In this document: piece after piece, positions 22,426-34,420 of the stretch
How the letters are laid out: each line of letters starts with the position of its first letter
How positions within the stretch are numbered: position 1 is the stretch's first letter
Source of the DNA: Pseudoips prasinana
Lineage: Eukaryota > Arthropoda > Insecta > Lepidoptera > Nolidae
Direction: 5' to 3'
NCBI GenBank assembly: GCA_951640165.1
Contig: OX621245.1
Span: forward strand, 18,344,330-18,408,329
Length of the DNA: 64,000 bases
Notes under the pieces: model-generated
Database searches by the model: none
What the model was told of the DNA's origin: nothing
Seen by the model: the letters and a program-made list of their open reading frames with translations, nothing else
Program-made: the position numbers and the translations under genes

Positions 22426-23741
22426 CTCTGTCAAGAAAGTACCGGGAAAAGATCAATAATATACAAAATGGTTGTTATTTATCCAAATTCAGTTTATCAC
22501 CTTCAAAGTATGCTCCTTCAGAAACGATACACTTACGCCAACGAATAATCCATTCATCAAATCATTTTTTAAACGCTGCTTTCGGAATTGAGTTCAGTTC
22601 TCGCGACGAATTCTCCTTTATGTCTTCTACCGATTGAAAACGGGTACCACGAAGTGGTAATTTGAGTTTAGGAAAAAGAAAGAAGTCAGCTGGAGCCATA
22701 TCTGGTGAATATGGTGGTTGCTGGATGGTATTTGTTGAGTGTTTGGTCAAAAATTTGTTCACAATGATGGCCTTGTGCGAAGCCGCATTATCGTGGTGCA
22801 AAATCCAAGAATTTCCTTTCCACAAATCTGGCTTTTTTCATCGAATTTGCTCTCTTAAACGCCGCATAACGCTCAAATAATATTCTTTATTTACCGTTCG
22901 ACCTCCCGGTAAGAATTCAGATTGCACAACACCGCTATAGTCAAAGAAAACAGTCAACATGACTTTGACTTTTGATTGACTTTGGCGTGGTTTTTTCGGT
23001 TTCGGTTCAGTTGGAAGGCGCCACTCCGAAGCTTGTTGACTAGTTTGCATGTCAAACTCGTAAACCCACGTCTCGTCACCAGTAACAAAGCGTTTCATGA
23101 ATGTTGGGTCGGAATTGACTCGTTCTACCATGTCCTCAGCGACTTTCATGCGATTGAGTTTTTGGAGAAAATTCAGATCTTTTGGAACTAGCCGAGCGGC
23201 AACATGTTTCATACCCAAATGATTAGTTAAAATGGTGCGAATTGACTCGTGAGATACAAAAAGTTCGGCGGCTATCTCTCACAGAGTTGAATGAGGTTTT
23301 TCAGTCACTATTTCCTTCACTTTTGCGATGTTAACTTCAGTTGCAGACGTTGATGGCCTACCAGAGCGAGGCAAATCTTTCATCAAATCTCGACCGCTTT
23401 TGAACGCTTTGAACCACTCATAAGCACGAGTTTTTGATAAAGTCGATTCACCGTAAGCCTTCTGTAACATTTTCAGTGACTCCGAACACGAAATTCCATT
23501 AGCGATGCAAAATTTAAGACAAACTCTTTGTTCGATATTTTTGTCCATTATGAAATTCGCAATACACACTATATATGATATTACTAAAACCAGCACTGTA
23601 TTTAATATAAATAACAGATGCAACTCAAACTCCGCGCCAAAATGGAAAACAGTTGTGCCAATCTAACAACAAAAAAAAACAAAAATTTGTATTTGGAACC
23701 ATAAACAAATCATCCATTCCTGATACTTTTTTGACTGAATG
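22426..23741 (-). mobile_element. Complete mariner element, 1316 bp
   Basis: Flanked by TA at 22424-22425 and 23742-23743. The terminal inverted repeats match imperfectly: ctctgtcaagaaagtaccgg at the left against cattcagtcaaaaaagtatc read inward from the right. Length and TA target are typical of mariner. The transposase lies on the minus strand between the repeats (separate entry). Confidence 0.93.
22475..23548 (-). pseudogene. Mariner transposase with three in-frame TGA stops
   Basis: From the ATG at 23548 to the TAA at 22475-22477 there are exactly 358 codons in one frame without indels. TGA interrupts it at 23279-23281, 22838-22840 and 22562-22564. The DNA-binding half has helix-turn-helix segments (RVCLKFCIANGISCSESLKM; TRAYEWFKAF), then LPRSGRPSTS and a variant WVPHxL motif (ARLVPKDL). 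The D,D34D catalytic triad is visible: TGDETW (Asp158), HHDNAASHK (Asp253) and MAPADFF (Asp288). The first two stops stand where the family has Arg, consistent with CGA to TGA; the third replaces a Cys (KKCFDEW). A relative upstream reading to 23623 adds residues unlike the family, so 23548 is the better start. The copy cannot make full-length transposase but is otherwise little decayed. Confidence 0.93.
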
Positions 23742-23957
23742 TATTTCGAATGAGCGTGGTCCTCCATAATAATATCTAATATTGAATTGTTACCTTAATA
23801 TAGACAGAACCATTCAGACAAGATGTAGTAAAATATATCTTAAGCTATAAATTTCGATAACTAAACCTATAAATAATCTCATTGACAATACCTTAATATA
23901 AGCTAGGTAAATAAATAAATTTTTAGTACCTATATAAATTAGATGTTGTACCTAGAA

Positions 23958-24142
23958 ATCACATAACACTAATATTATAAAGGCGAAGGTTTCTGAGTAT
24001 GTATGTTTGTTACTTCTTCACGTCTAAACGGCTGGAGCGATTTTAATAAAATTTGGTATGCAGTTAGCTGACACCCTGGATTAACACATAGGCTATAATG
24101 TATAAAGTTTAACGCGGGTAAAACCGCGGGGCACAGCTAGTA
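23958..24142 (+). mobile_element. Helitron-like short repeat, ..gcacagctagt end
   Basis: Starts atcacataacactaatatta, contains cacgtctaaacggctggagc and ggattaacacataggctata, and ends gcgggtaaaaccgcggggc, acagctagt. Relatives: 38865-38990, 46265-46408 (minus), 54005-54146 (minus), with a shared 3' end at 30578-30746. Non-autonomous; the class assignment rests on the CTAGT end with a hairpin-forming GC block. Confidence 0.6.
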
Positions 24143-25359
24143 ATTGTAAATATTTCCTGACTTTTTACATGCGTTTGACATTTGACCCATTCGGATAGAG
24201 ATGGGCTGAGTTCAGGACCATTTCCGACTCAATTAAATGTTCCTTATATAATGTATAATATGTTCTTAACAATTAACATTCATGAGTCTCATGATGATCA
24301 ATATATGAAATGAAATGAAATGAAAATGAAATGAGAAAATGTTTATTTTTGACAAAAAATAAGTCTTACCATACATTGCTAAATTAATACAATATCAATA
24401 AAAGTTAAAATGTGTGTGAAGATAAGAAAGGCCATACCATTCATCTCTATATATACAAAAAGAGAAACGTAACACGAACATTAACTAACCAAACCATATA
24501 ATCAAATAGCATGTTAGGCCTTCATAGGCGTAATAACATAGCATTTTATCTTATAACCTCCAAAGCACATTTTAATATCTATAAGCTTTTTATTACATTT
24601 AAATTTACTATCGATCGTAACAATGAACATTATTATCGAACAACCGACCGTAAAAAGTAATCGCTGGCGATTTTGACGTCCGTTCAATTTTGATGATGTT
24701 CCTATATAAATTGTTTTTATGTATTTCGATATCTTATGTCTACAATTTTATTCATATTAATGATTCTTCTTAATATTTCTCCATATCACCAAGAGTTCAC
24801 TTGAATTTTAGGTCAAATGGAGATTGCATTAAAAATAACTTAAGAAGTAATGCAAGTGTCACTTATTTTTAGTGTATAGGTAGCACTTATTTGTTTGATA
24901 AAAAAGTAAGGAAAGGCAGGCAAGGCACGCGTAGAAAATGCTAGCTAGACCGTTAGTGCCCAGGTAAGCGTTCCTTCAATATGCAAGAAGGCCTTCGGTT
25001 CCTTCCTTTATAGGATGCAAGGAAAAGTCTTACTTTTACTTTCTCCCTCATTGGTAAAGACGTCAAGAGGTGTTTGGTAAAACTACATCTTTGTATATAC
25101 ACTCAATATTGAGGGACTCGGAAAAACTATCCACGGCATTAATAACAAATAAATCATCGTAATAGTGGTTGGCTCGGTACGCGGACATCGCATAATGTAA
25201 TAATTGGTTTTAATTAGTGTCACTGTAGCTCACAGTGGCTCATGTAAATTATAATTGGGATGAAGTTTGGTAGCCATTATTGCGTCAATTAATGGTGAAT
25301 AGTTTTATTACTTAAATTAAACTAATGCGTTGACACCCTAGCCCTATCACATCTTCCAA
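24143..25359. other. Gene-free stretch with a possible LINE tail
   Basis: The (GAAAT)-type run at 24307-24335 next to AT-rich sequence may be the microsatellite tail of a minus-strand CR1/L2-like LINE (to about 24450). Nothing else recognised. Confidence 0.35.
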
Positions 25360-25694
25360 GTACCAGTGCGGCGGCGGGCGCTGCTGCTGCCTGTGCGGAG
25401 ACTCTCAAGCGGCGCAAATATGGTAATTTGATAGGAAATTACATATTTGAGCGGAAATTACATATTTGAGCCGTTTGGGGTCGAAACGCTTGGAACGTGG
25501 GGTCCGAGTGCCCGTAGTCTCTATCGCCAGATTTCGAAGCGTTTGGTTGACGCTTCCCGTGACCAGAGGGCTGGCTTTTACTTTGGCCAAAGAATTAGTT
25601 TAGCTATACAACGTGGTAATGCAGCCAGTCTTCTGGGCACGTTTTCTCATGGCCTCGATTCGGAGGAATGCTACGACGCCATCTGTAGTTAGTT
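25360..25694 (+). pseudogene. LINE ORF2 C-terminal module (copy 1)
   Basis: The frame reads AAGAAAACAETLKRRKYGNL, then IFEPFGVETLGTWGPSARSL, YRQISKRLVD, QRAGFYFGQR and SLAIQRGNAASLLGT. Modules with KYA-L----F-P-AVET-G--G and QR-S-A-QRGNAAS end many metazoan RT-like ORFs (from memory; no domain name claimed). A 19-bp tandem duplication of aaattacatatttgag plus cgg at about 25437-25472 breaks the frame at GNYIFE. The second copy is at 29796-30178. Confidence 0.55.
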
Positions 25695-25861
25695 TTAATT
25701 TATTTATGTAAATACTTTTGCGTAGATTTAGTTTTTCTTTCAATTAATTAAGTAACTTTAGAAATGTTGTTTTCTCATATAAGTGAAAAATATTTCTTTT
25801 TGAGAATATAAAGTTCTTAAATTAATATGCAATAGTCTTACGCAGAACGAGCTATTGATAT

Positions 25862-25951
25862 GTACAGACGCCAACACGTCCAGGTCCACTTTCAATTGAG
25901 GAAATTTAACAGTTATCGTTTAGGGGTATCTTGATGTGCTGGGATCTGTAC
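25862..25951. mobile_element. MITE copy 2 (gtacagacgcc family), short form
   Basis: Begins gtacagacgccaacacgtc and ends tgatgtgctgggatctgtac. At 90 bp it lacks most of the core of the 8688-8826 copy. Confidence 0.7.
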
Positions 25952-27768
25952 CCACGGACGGTTCGATTTTTTATTCGCATATACGCTCAAGTTTGACAAC
26001 ATATTGGAGACTTCGATTTTAGTGCGTTAATAAAGTGTGTGTGAATTTAAAATGCATGCGAATTTTCTATCATCGAGACGAGTGAAGGTTAAAAGACTTT
26101 CCACCTGTTGATTCAAGTTATCCGGATATTTCAACACTATACAGCTGGAATTAATTAAACAGTTTTGCCAAATTGTCAGTAGAGGGCTATATCGCTGGAA
26201 CTAACATGACCTTAACACACATTAAAATGAAATGCGTGGTATGAAATTAGGTTATAAAACTTTAATTTTATAACTTTAAAGTACAACTTTCACTAGTTTT
26301 GGGTAGCATACCCTAAAATTAAGAAAAAATTAAATGCCTTGATCTAGTAAAATAAGACATTTCATGTAATGCAGAGAGCTGATTTTTGTGGAATGGCTTA
26401 TGAATCTGGTTTTATTATTTGCTGACTCAGCACTCGTGATTGTATTTTGGTTTTTGCGGTCTTCAGGGAATTGGCGATTCGTGTTGTTTCCTATCATCAC
26501 ATCAGCACATTTTTTTGTAAATTCTTCAGGACAGTAACCATGTTCCAAATAATGTTCCATATATGTGACAAAGTAGTAATATTTTTAAATTACTTTTTAT
26601 GGTCATATGCAATTTTCTTTAATCCATCAACAGTTCTACAAAAAATGTGGCGTATTTAACACTAAATCATTAGAAACGCAAATATACATATGCGAGTATG
26701 CTAACTATACTATTGTAACTTTTACTTTGTCGTCAATATTTTTCATCTAATCCGCTTGTAACTTTGTATTATAACTGGCTTATTCCTGGAATACTTAATA
26801 AAGCAGACTAGTTACAAAAATAGATATTATTATAGAGTCAGCCCGAGTGGTGACAGGTAGGACAGGTGAAACAGCCAAGTAAAAGCTAGCCAATAATTTT
26901 CTGCCTTTAAAATACAAAATTAACATGTAGTGTTAATTCTTCTTCTTAATCCTCTAATCGCATGCAAGAAGGATTATATAAATAACCAAATTACATTCAT
27001 ACCACCGACATGATACCCGAGATTCCGTTCTGCGGTCCGTGGAGGAATGAAAACAAGCATTTCCAAGGAACTATTCCCAAGGGTTGTTTACTCGTCGAGC
27101 TTTCGAATGCAACTAATGATCAAACTACTGTGTTGTATGTATTTTGTACCTTATTTTATATTATGGTTATCAGGGATTTTGGAATGTAAAGGGATTTCAT
27201 TACTAAATTGGTATTATTTTTTTAGATATTGATTTTATATGATTCGTACAATAAATATAAAGAAAGTTTGAATTGGCTTCAAACTACGTTAGGATTTAGT
27301 GTAGATTATGCAACGGCATAGGTATTTTGCACATGCGTCGGTGCCATGAATTGTGATAGATTGGGGTTCCACTGATAGGTGATATTTAACGAGAAAAGAG
27401 ACGCCACCGCGCCGCAAGCAAGTGGATAGTTTTAACACTCATAATCTCCTTGCAAGCCTACTTTGCCGGCCAGCCTCAGTTGCGGCAGCGGGCATTTTAA
27501 CCACCTGCTCCTCAGCTCACGGGCGGCTCCACCCGTCCGCGCCTACGCGGGCTTAAATTACACTCTAAGGGTTGGGCAAACAAAACTGCGTGAAGTTGGT
27601 TTTGCAGCGGGCAGCGATTCATTTCTGTCACAAAATTTTTTAACACAACATATTGTATAATATAACACTTTTTATGACACTATTTTAATTTAATATTGTA
27701 AATGGTACCAAGTAACGAACTATATATTTGTGAACAAATAAATTTCCGTAAAATATTGTATCGTTTGT
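25952..27768. other. Gene-free stretch
   Basis: Mostly AT-rich. A GC-rich patch at about 27390-27560 (repeated gcggc/gccgg content) stands out, but its frames show no known motif; it may be a fragment of a GC-rich transposon. Confidence 0.35.
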
Positions 27769-27863
27769 ATTGAAAGTGAACCTTATGCTTACTTATATGA
27801 TCAAGTTGAATATCTATAAAAAAATTGACAGATTGGGGTAGCTGAATATGCTGACGTCTGTAC
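27769..27863. mobile_element. MITE copy 3 (gtacagacgcc family), left arm lost
   Basis: Starts in the core (ttgaaagtgaaccttatgc) and ends tgacagattggggtagctga, atatgctgacgtctgtac. The left inverted repeat is missing. Confidence 0.7.
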
Positions 27864-28012
27864 AACTATATGGAAGAATATTGTCGTATAAAAAAATAAA
27901 AAGAAAAACATAATCCCACATACAGGTTTCAATCTCGAATTTTTCTACGAAAACCTGAAATTCATTGTTAGTAGATATTTGTTTACATTGTACTTTCGAT
28001 AGTCTACTGTAT

Positions 28013-28080
28013 AATAGTTTCAAAATAGTACTATCGGCGTATATAGATATATACGCCGATAAAACTATTTTGAAACTATT
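28013..28080. repeat. 68-bp palindrome
   Basis: Outer arms aatagtttcaaaatagt / actattttgaaactatt enclose inner arms tatcggcgtatata / tatatacgccgata. Foldback or miniature element; no further copy seen in the window. Confidence 0.8.
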
Positions 28081-29195
28081 CATATAACAACATCGGAGCC
28101 GCCTTGGGCATGAAATCGTTATCGTGCAAATATGTAGATTTAGTATATGTAGATTAATGTAGATCGATAGCATACTGAAATGGTTAGTAAATAAATTAAT
28201 TTCGTTTCATGTAAATTTAAAGTTACCCTCCCACGGTATATTCTCAAAATAAATATTTAGGTATAAATTTTCATAGTATCCAATATCCACCCTTCCAAAA
28301 TTTAAGTGCTTGACACTTGTGTAGCATTCTCCATTTATCTCGTTGTAGAGCGATCTCTTTTACTTCTTTATAACTGTCCACTTATATATTTTTTTAAGTT
28401 GATCAGTATACTATCTTCTGGCGTCTATCTTCCCTTCTATTATATAATATCTACTATGGGCAAGTATATATATAATATAATATTTTATTTTTGTACATAG
28501 TGTGTTTTAATGACATATACTTTTATTTGTTGATATTTAAATCCCAAAAATTAACTGAACCCTGTAATTCGACGACGAAGACGTCTTTGCTAAACTGATT
28601 CAGAAATATATTACACTGAATTGTTATATGTTTTCGAAAGGCTGCCACTAACATGATGGGAGCACATGCCAAAACTAATTGAACTGTGAATAACCCTTTT
28701 GCTTGTTAACAAGTTACAGAACATACACGAAAATACCTATCATATAACAATCATGTGTATATCATACTTAAGTATAAGGGTTACCACTAAACGTTTCTAA
28801 TACACTACTAAATATACCACCGGAAAAGTAATGAAACTACTTTTAATACGCGCAAAATTATGAGCACAGGGTGCATAATTGGTTGACAAGTTTTAACGAG
28901 TCGCTTATATTTTCTCAGTATCTTGTGTCAAAACTAAATTGGCACAACCAACAGATACATAATGAACTCAAACTTATACCTGACTCCGTGATCCATATAT
29001 TTTAATTGCAGCCCATCATGATCTTCTTTTCTCTAAAAGAACAGCCAGAGCTATTTATAGTCCAGTCGCAATTCTCTACGAAGGTTCTTTAAAGAGATAA
29101 ATATACTTAATTTTCCATCTGAATATACTATATAACAGAATATAATGCTTGTTCGAAAAAATATAGAAAAAGTTTAACCTGCATATTTCAAATAA
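28081..29195. other. Gene-free stretch
   Basis: AT-rich intronic DNA, no elements recognised. Confidence 0.35.
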
Positions 29196-29345
29196 AATAA
29201 ATAAGGACAAACTAGCTATACCAGGTTTTAGAGTTAGCAAAACTAATAAAACATTAATGGGAAGTTGTATTAGATTTTATAACAAGCTCGCTACTCATAT
29301 AACTAAACTACCTGATACTAAGTTCAAGTCTCTTTGAATTCTAGA
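29196..29345 (+). pseudogene. LINE ORF2 C-terminal remnant
   Basis: The frame NKDKLAIPGFRVSKTNKTLM, GSCIRFYNKLATHITKLPDT then KFKS is the characteristic LINE C-terminal NK-P--I--LP--KFK block. It ends at a TGA. Nothing upstream is recognisable. Confidence 0.6.
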
Positions 29346-29795
29346 ATGTATTCATATTAATCGCATTATAAAATGGCAAAAGCGCAAAATTGTTCCAGTT
29401 TTGCTCACATCTGCTTACGAAGACTATTTTCTATTTATGTATATTAAATCACCATTACGGACATGCTACATTTTCAGACTTTGGCTCATTCTTCATGTTA
29501 TAATGAAATTTTACTATACGGCTATAAGGCATTTTTATGATAGGCATAATTTTTTACTGTTTTGAATTTATTTTGGGGAGACACAAGATATTTAAAAAAA
29601 AATAATTTTAAGGATATAATATGAATTTATAGTCACCAAAATTGTCGATTAGGCTGTAACCTGTCGTCCCAGCCAAGTTAAAGCAAAATGGACTGACATG
29701 TGACCACGACAAGACACTCGACGGCATGTCGCTGCTACCTTAGAGGGTTAGGCCTTGGGTTTGGGGCGCAACTTGCGTCGATACCTTAGCGCCGT

Positions 29796-30178
29796 CACAC
29801 CTCTCTAAGAATTGCCTTGCCATAGATACATATGCCAACACTGCCGCTTCAGCGGAAGCTTCAAAGCGAAAGTGTTCAATCTGGAAAGGTGCAACGAGAT
29901 TATATATTTGAGCCTTTTGGGGTTGAGACGCTAGGGCTTTGGAGCCCGAGTGCGCTAGTTTTATTCGGCGAGATATCAGTGCCTCTAGCACGAGTTCCTG
30001 CAGTTTACTTACTCGATCACACGTACAGTTACACGTACAGTAGGCACAGAACGGCTGGTCGACACTACGCGTGACCCGAGGGCTGGCGCTTACTAAATCT
30101 AGCATGAAAATAATGCCAGTCTTCTGGGCACGTTGCTGGTGGATGACGGTACGAACGAATACTTCGATGTTATAAATT
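29796..30178 (+). pseudogene. LINE ORF2 C-terminal module (copy 2), rearranged
   Basis: Same module as 25360-25694: AASAEASKRK, then IFEPFGVETLGLWSPSALVL in another frame, then about 60 bp of unrelated sequence with a repeated acacgtacagt, then decayed cgtgacccgagggctggc and ccagtcttctgggcacgt blocks. Frameshifts on both sides of the insertion. Confidence 0.5.
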
Positions 30179-30577
30179 ATGTTAATTGACATTCACAGAA
30201 CAAATTACACTATTTAAAGGCGATACAAAATGAAAAATGTGTTCTGCTTATGCACAAATGAAATTTTTCATATTGTATCAAAACTGGCAATATTAATTAA
30301 TTAAATTCAAAATGTAAACTACACATGTGTATTTATACATATAACAGAATCATAAATTTAAATGACCAGTGCGTAGCTTAAGGCAGGGCGCCTACTCCGG
30401 GTAGGTAGAGCGTGCCGGATTGATCGCCGTCGCCGTACGATTAAATTTATGATGATGTATTAGTAGGTATTAGGTTCAATATTTTAAATTGTAATCAATC
30501 TAACAATAAAACAAACACCACCGCAGTCCCTATTTTTAATGTACACTTAACCAAAAAATTTCATTCAACTAATAAAT

Positions 30578-30746
30578 CTACTATATAAAAATAAGTCGAG
30601 TTTTCCTTCCTGACGCTATAACTCCAGAACGCACGAACCAATTTCCACGGTTTTGCATTCGTCGGAAAGGTCTCGGGCTCCGTGAGGTTTATAGCAAAGA
30701 GAATTTATAAAATTTAACGCGGGTAACACCGCGGGGCACAGCTAGT
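30578..30746 (+). mobile_element. Helitron-like short repeat
   Basis: Starts tactatataaaaataagtcg, has ataactccagaacgcacgaa and ends aacgcgggtaacaccgcggg, gcacagctagt, the same 3' end as 23958-24142 with a different 5' part. Confidence 0.55.
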
Positions 30747-31447
30747 AGCTAATAAAAACGCCATTTTTATCATACTAAAATACAAGCAATACAACCAAAC
30801 TCAGGAACTCAGAAGTACTCTGAGCATTTAACTTACCAAATATACTTAGGATATAACCCAGCCGTATGGAATATCTCAGGTCAGACCTATGAAATCTTTT
30901 TGTGCCTAACGGTTTCGCCTGATACTAACTGGCTCGTAAATTCGGTCGCAACCGAAAATGTGGCGCGCGAGATTGGGGTGACTTGAGTTACTTCTTCTGA
31001 TCAATTTATCTAGGCGTTATTAAGTTGCCTGTTACCAACAATGTGATAATAGGGGCAAAGATAGATAAATAATTTATTAAAGGCAGAAGACTTATTTAAC
31101 AAATAGACACACATATTATTCAGGGAGCAAAAAATATTTAAAATTGGCTGATAAACTTATTAGTTATAAGCGTTTTGAGTTCTTGCCGGGGATAAAGTAT
31201 GGCTGTTCAATTGCTTTGAACGCAAAACGACTGGTAGAGCTTCTGCTAGTATGGTATCTCTACAAATGACGTCGTAGGTTAGTATATCGCGTTCTTTATC
31301 TAACATGATGTCCAAATGCTTACCTATAACTACGTAAGTTTTGATGTAATTTCAATTTTATTTGTAACTGTTAGACTCTATTTATGGACAGTCTTAATAA
31401 AAAAGTTACTCCACACGTCTATTTACGGGTAATCTTTTTTATGTATT

Positions 31448-31615
31448 ATCTTCTATATATATAAAAATGAATGTTTGTCTGTATGTCCTTTATAGAATCG
31501 TAAAATATGCACTTGATTATGTGATGATCTGCAGCAAAGTCTTGTGCATGAGCCCACGAAAGTTTCTGAGTTGGTACGACCAATCTGGCGTCAACAGATG
31601 GCGCCACTATTATTC
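31448..31615 (+). repeat. Interspersed repeat, aatgtttgtctgtatgtcc family
   Basis: Begins tctatatatataaaaatgaa, followed by gtttgtctgtatgtccttta, tgatgatctgcagcaaagtc and gcgtcaacagatggcgcc. I recognise the style of a lepidopteran dispersed repeat but cannot name it. Single copy in the window. Confidence 0.4.
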
Positions 31616-31675
31616 TAATGCATTTCATAAATTTCCGTAGCAACGCGCGTAGGGCACATATAGGTAATATAAAAG

Positions 31676-32453
31676 AAACCGGCCAAGTGCGATTCGGACT
31701 CGCGCATGAAGGGTTCCGTAGCAGCAAGTATTTCAGTTGATTAATGAAAGCAAATTGCGGTTTATGACGTATTAAAAAAAAACTACTTGCTAAATCTCGT
31801 TCAAACCAATTTTCGTTGTTAGTTTCCATGTTAATGTACATCATATATTTTTTTAGTTTTAGATATGATTCTCTTATTTTAGAAGTTACAGGGGTTTCTA
31901 ATATCATTTTTTTCTAAACTGAATAGTTTGCGCGGGAGACACTTCCAAAGTGGTAAAATGAGGGTACCCCCCCCCCATTTTACCACTTTGGAAGTGTCTC
32001 CCGCGCAAACTATTCAGTTTAGAAAAAAATGATATTAGAAACCTCAATATCATTTTGAAGACCTATCCATAGACACAGCACGTGTATAGGTACGATGAAA
32101 AAAAAAATGAGTTTCAGTTCTATGTATGGCGACCCCCCAAAATTATTGTTCTTTTTCAATTTTTACCAAGTTTCAACAGAACAGCTCTTATAGTTTCGGA
32201 AAAAAAGTGATATTAGAAACCTCAATATCATTTTGAAGACCTATCCATAGACACAGCACGTGTATAGGTACGATGAAAAAAAAAATGAGTTTCAGTTCTA
32301 TGTATGGCGACCCCCCAAAATTATTGTTCTTTTTCAATTTTTACCAAGTTTCAACAGAACAGCTCTTATAGTTTCGGAAAAAAAGTGGCTGTGACATACA
32401 GACGGACAGACAGACAGACATTACGAATCTATAAATTTGGCTACGGAACCCTA
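31676..32453 (+). repeat. ggccaagtgcgagtcgg-family repeat rearranged by inverted and tandem duplication
   Basis: Starts accggccaagtgcgattcgg and ends ggctacggaaccct like other copies. Inside, 31893-31960 is matched perfectly by its reverse complement at 31976-32043 (68-bp arms, 15-bp C-rich spacer). 32031-32208 is then repeated in tandem at 32209-32386 with a 178-bp period and no difference that I can see. Both changes must be recent because neither has diverged. Confidence 0.9.
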
Positions 32454-33086
32454 AGAATACCGTATACAAAAATACAGACTGTTTGAAGCTTTCTAAAATT
32501 ACACTTTAAATATTGAATTAATGTCTTACTGCTTAATAATGCTATGTCACTGTCTCGTAAATAAGGTAATGTGATTGATCACCAGACTCCCATTCAAATT
32601 CAATTTCGTTTCAATTCAATTCATAGAACTGTTTTAATCATGTTCGTTTAGCTATTTAAGTAATTTCTTTACTAAAGAGCCTACCTAAATGGTTAACTTT
32701 TGTCTTCGTCTTAAGCAGAAAAAATGTCAAACACAAGACAAGATAACAGGCGTATTTTATGAGCTCGTCTTTTTCAGAAGGCCGTACGGCGATAAGAAAT
32801 GATAGGACGGTCGATTGTCTCAAAAAATCCGTGACTGACGGTTTAACACAGCAGGATATCTATCTACGTAAATCAGTGAGTGGAATTTATCAAGTTTACC
32901 GTTGGCTTGCAAAATTACTGTGATGAAAAGAAGGCAACAGAAAAATTGTGTGATATCAACTGACACCAAACGAAGCTTCATACGCTTTTAACATTACTAT
33001 TTAAGCCATTACGTCATAGAGTTCACTAACTTTACGACGCACTTTAGTAACGAATGAATTGTATACATTCGAATTCAAACATCACT

Positions 33087-33163
33087 ATGTGTTCGCAGAG
33101 TAATTAGCGCACATAAGGCCAGATACGCAGTTGTTTGTGGGTTTGATTCCCATCCACCCGTAC
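33087..33163 (+). mobile_element. tRNA-derived SINE head, diverged
   Basis: Reads gttcgcagagtaattagcgc, acataaggccagatacg and gtgggtttgattcccat, a decayed copy of the 7625-7701 head. Confidence 0.5.
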
Positions 33164-34420
33164 TTCAGTTTTACGACTTACTTTATTCAGTCTGAAATGG
33201 AAAATTTAAGTTGTCCAATTCAAAAACTATACGCGGCTGTTGGTGTTGTAAAACTACTAAATAACTAACACAATTAGCAACAACTGTTGTTTTGATTATT
33301 GATAATTTGTTCGATTTTTTTTCGTATTAAATTAATTTCCCGCTTGAATATTTATAACTTTACGTGCATCACAAAGATTACGTAAATATGGGGTACCTTT
33401 GTAAGAGCGCGGAGAACGGGTACAGCACTAGCGCCTTTGAACTTGACCCATTTCTCTAGTCGCCAGTCGTTCGTGTTAAATATCTTTTTATGTAATGAGT
33501 TATGTCCCAACTCGTAGAACAAAAGTTGTTGCTTATGGTGTTAGCTATCTAGTCCTGCGAGGTTGTTGATGTTTTAGAAGTAACCCTATATAATGTAAAA
33601 ATTGAATTTAAAAATAATGTAATATCGATAATTTTCTCTTCACAAAGAAACACATGCTCTAATTAAAATAAATACAGCTTAATTATGGTTGGGATACTAA
33701 GTTAGAACCTAACTTTGTGAGAGACTGGTGCCTGTTGTAGGTTTTGGAGAAACCTTCAACAGGCACCACTAAAATAAGATAGTGTTCAGCACGAATTGTA
33801 AGCAAAAAACCTCCCTGTAAATTAAAACTGAGGGTAATGAAATGAATGTCATGGGTTGTAAAATAAAATACGTAGCCAAAGCACCAAGAATGTTTTAATT
33901 AAACAATTTCTGTACTACCGCGATATTAATTACTGAAAAGTTATTTCAACTGAAGATATAACTTTGTGACCATCTATTTTGAAATAATTTTAATTATAAT
34001 TCGTTAGTGCCGGACATCATTATCATTTTATGACTGTAATGTTTTTCGTATTATGACTGCATTTTAAACTGAATCTACACACATTCCTTTTCTATAACGT
34101 CAGATGGCTACCGCTTGATTCATTCTGGTAGCTAATTGCAACAGTTAAACGATAGTCGACCTCTATGGATACGGGAAAAAGGCGAGGTATAATATATTAT
34201 ATGAAAATTCAATCTCCTTTTCTACTTCACCAAAACGGTCTTTTAATTTCCTAAGCCCAAATGGTAATGAAAAGGTGCATTGACCCGAGAATGGTCATGA
34301 ATTGGCATCCCCATTGTTGTTGTGTAGAACAAATCAGACAAAACGAAGCACTGATTAAGATGGACACAATAAAGTTCGATCACTCTTGATTTATAATAGC
34401 GCGCCAGAGGACAATATATA
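33164..34420. other. Gene-free stretch with one hairpin
   Basis: At 33727-33767 the arms ggtgcctgttg-aggtttt and aaaccttcaacaggcacc form a hairpin with a 4-nt loop and one bulge. Stem length is below a typical microRNA precursor. The rest is unremarkable AT-rich DNA. Confidence 0.4.

Noticed and set aside
27390..27560. CpG-rich first exon or promoter
   Set aside because: Composition alone; no open frame of interest and no downstream gene on the plus strand.
33727..33767. microRNA precursor
   Set aside because: The stem is about 18 bp with a 4-nt loop, too short for a usual pre-miRNA.
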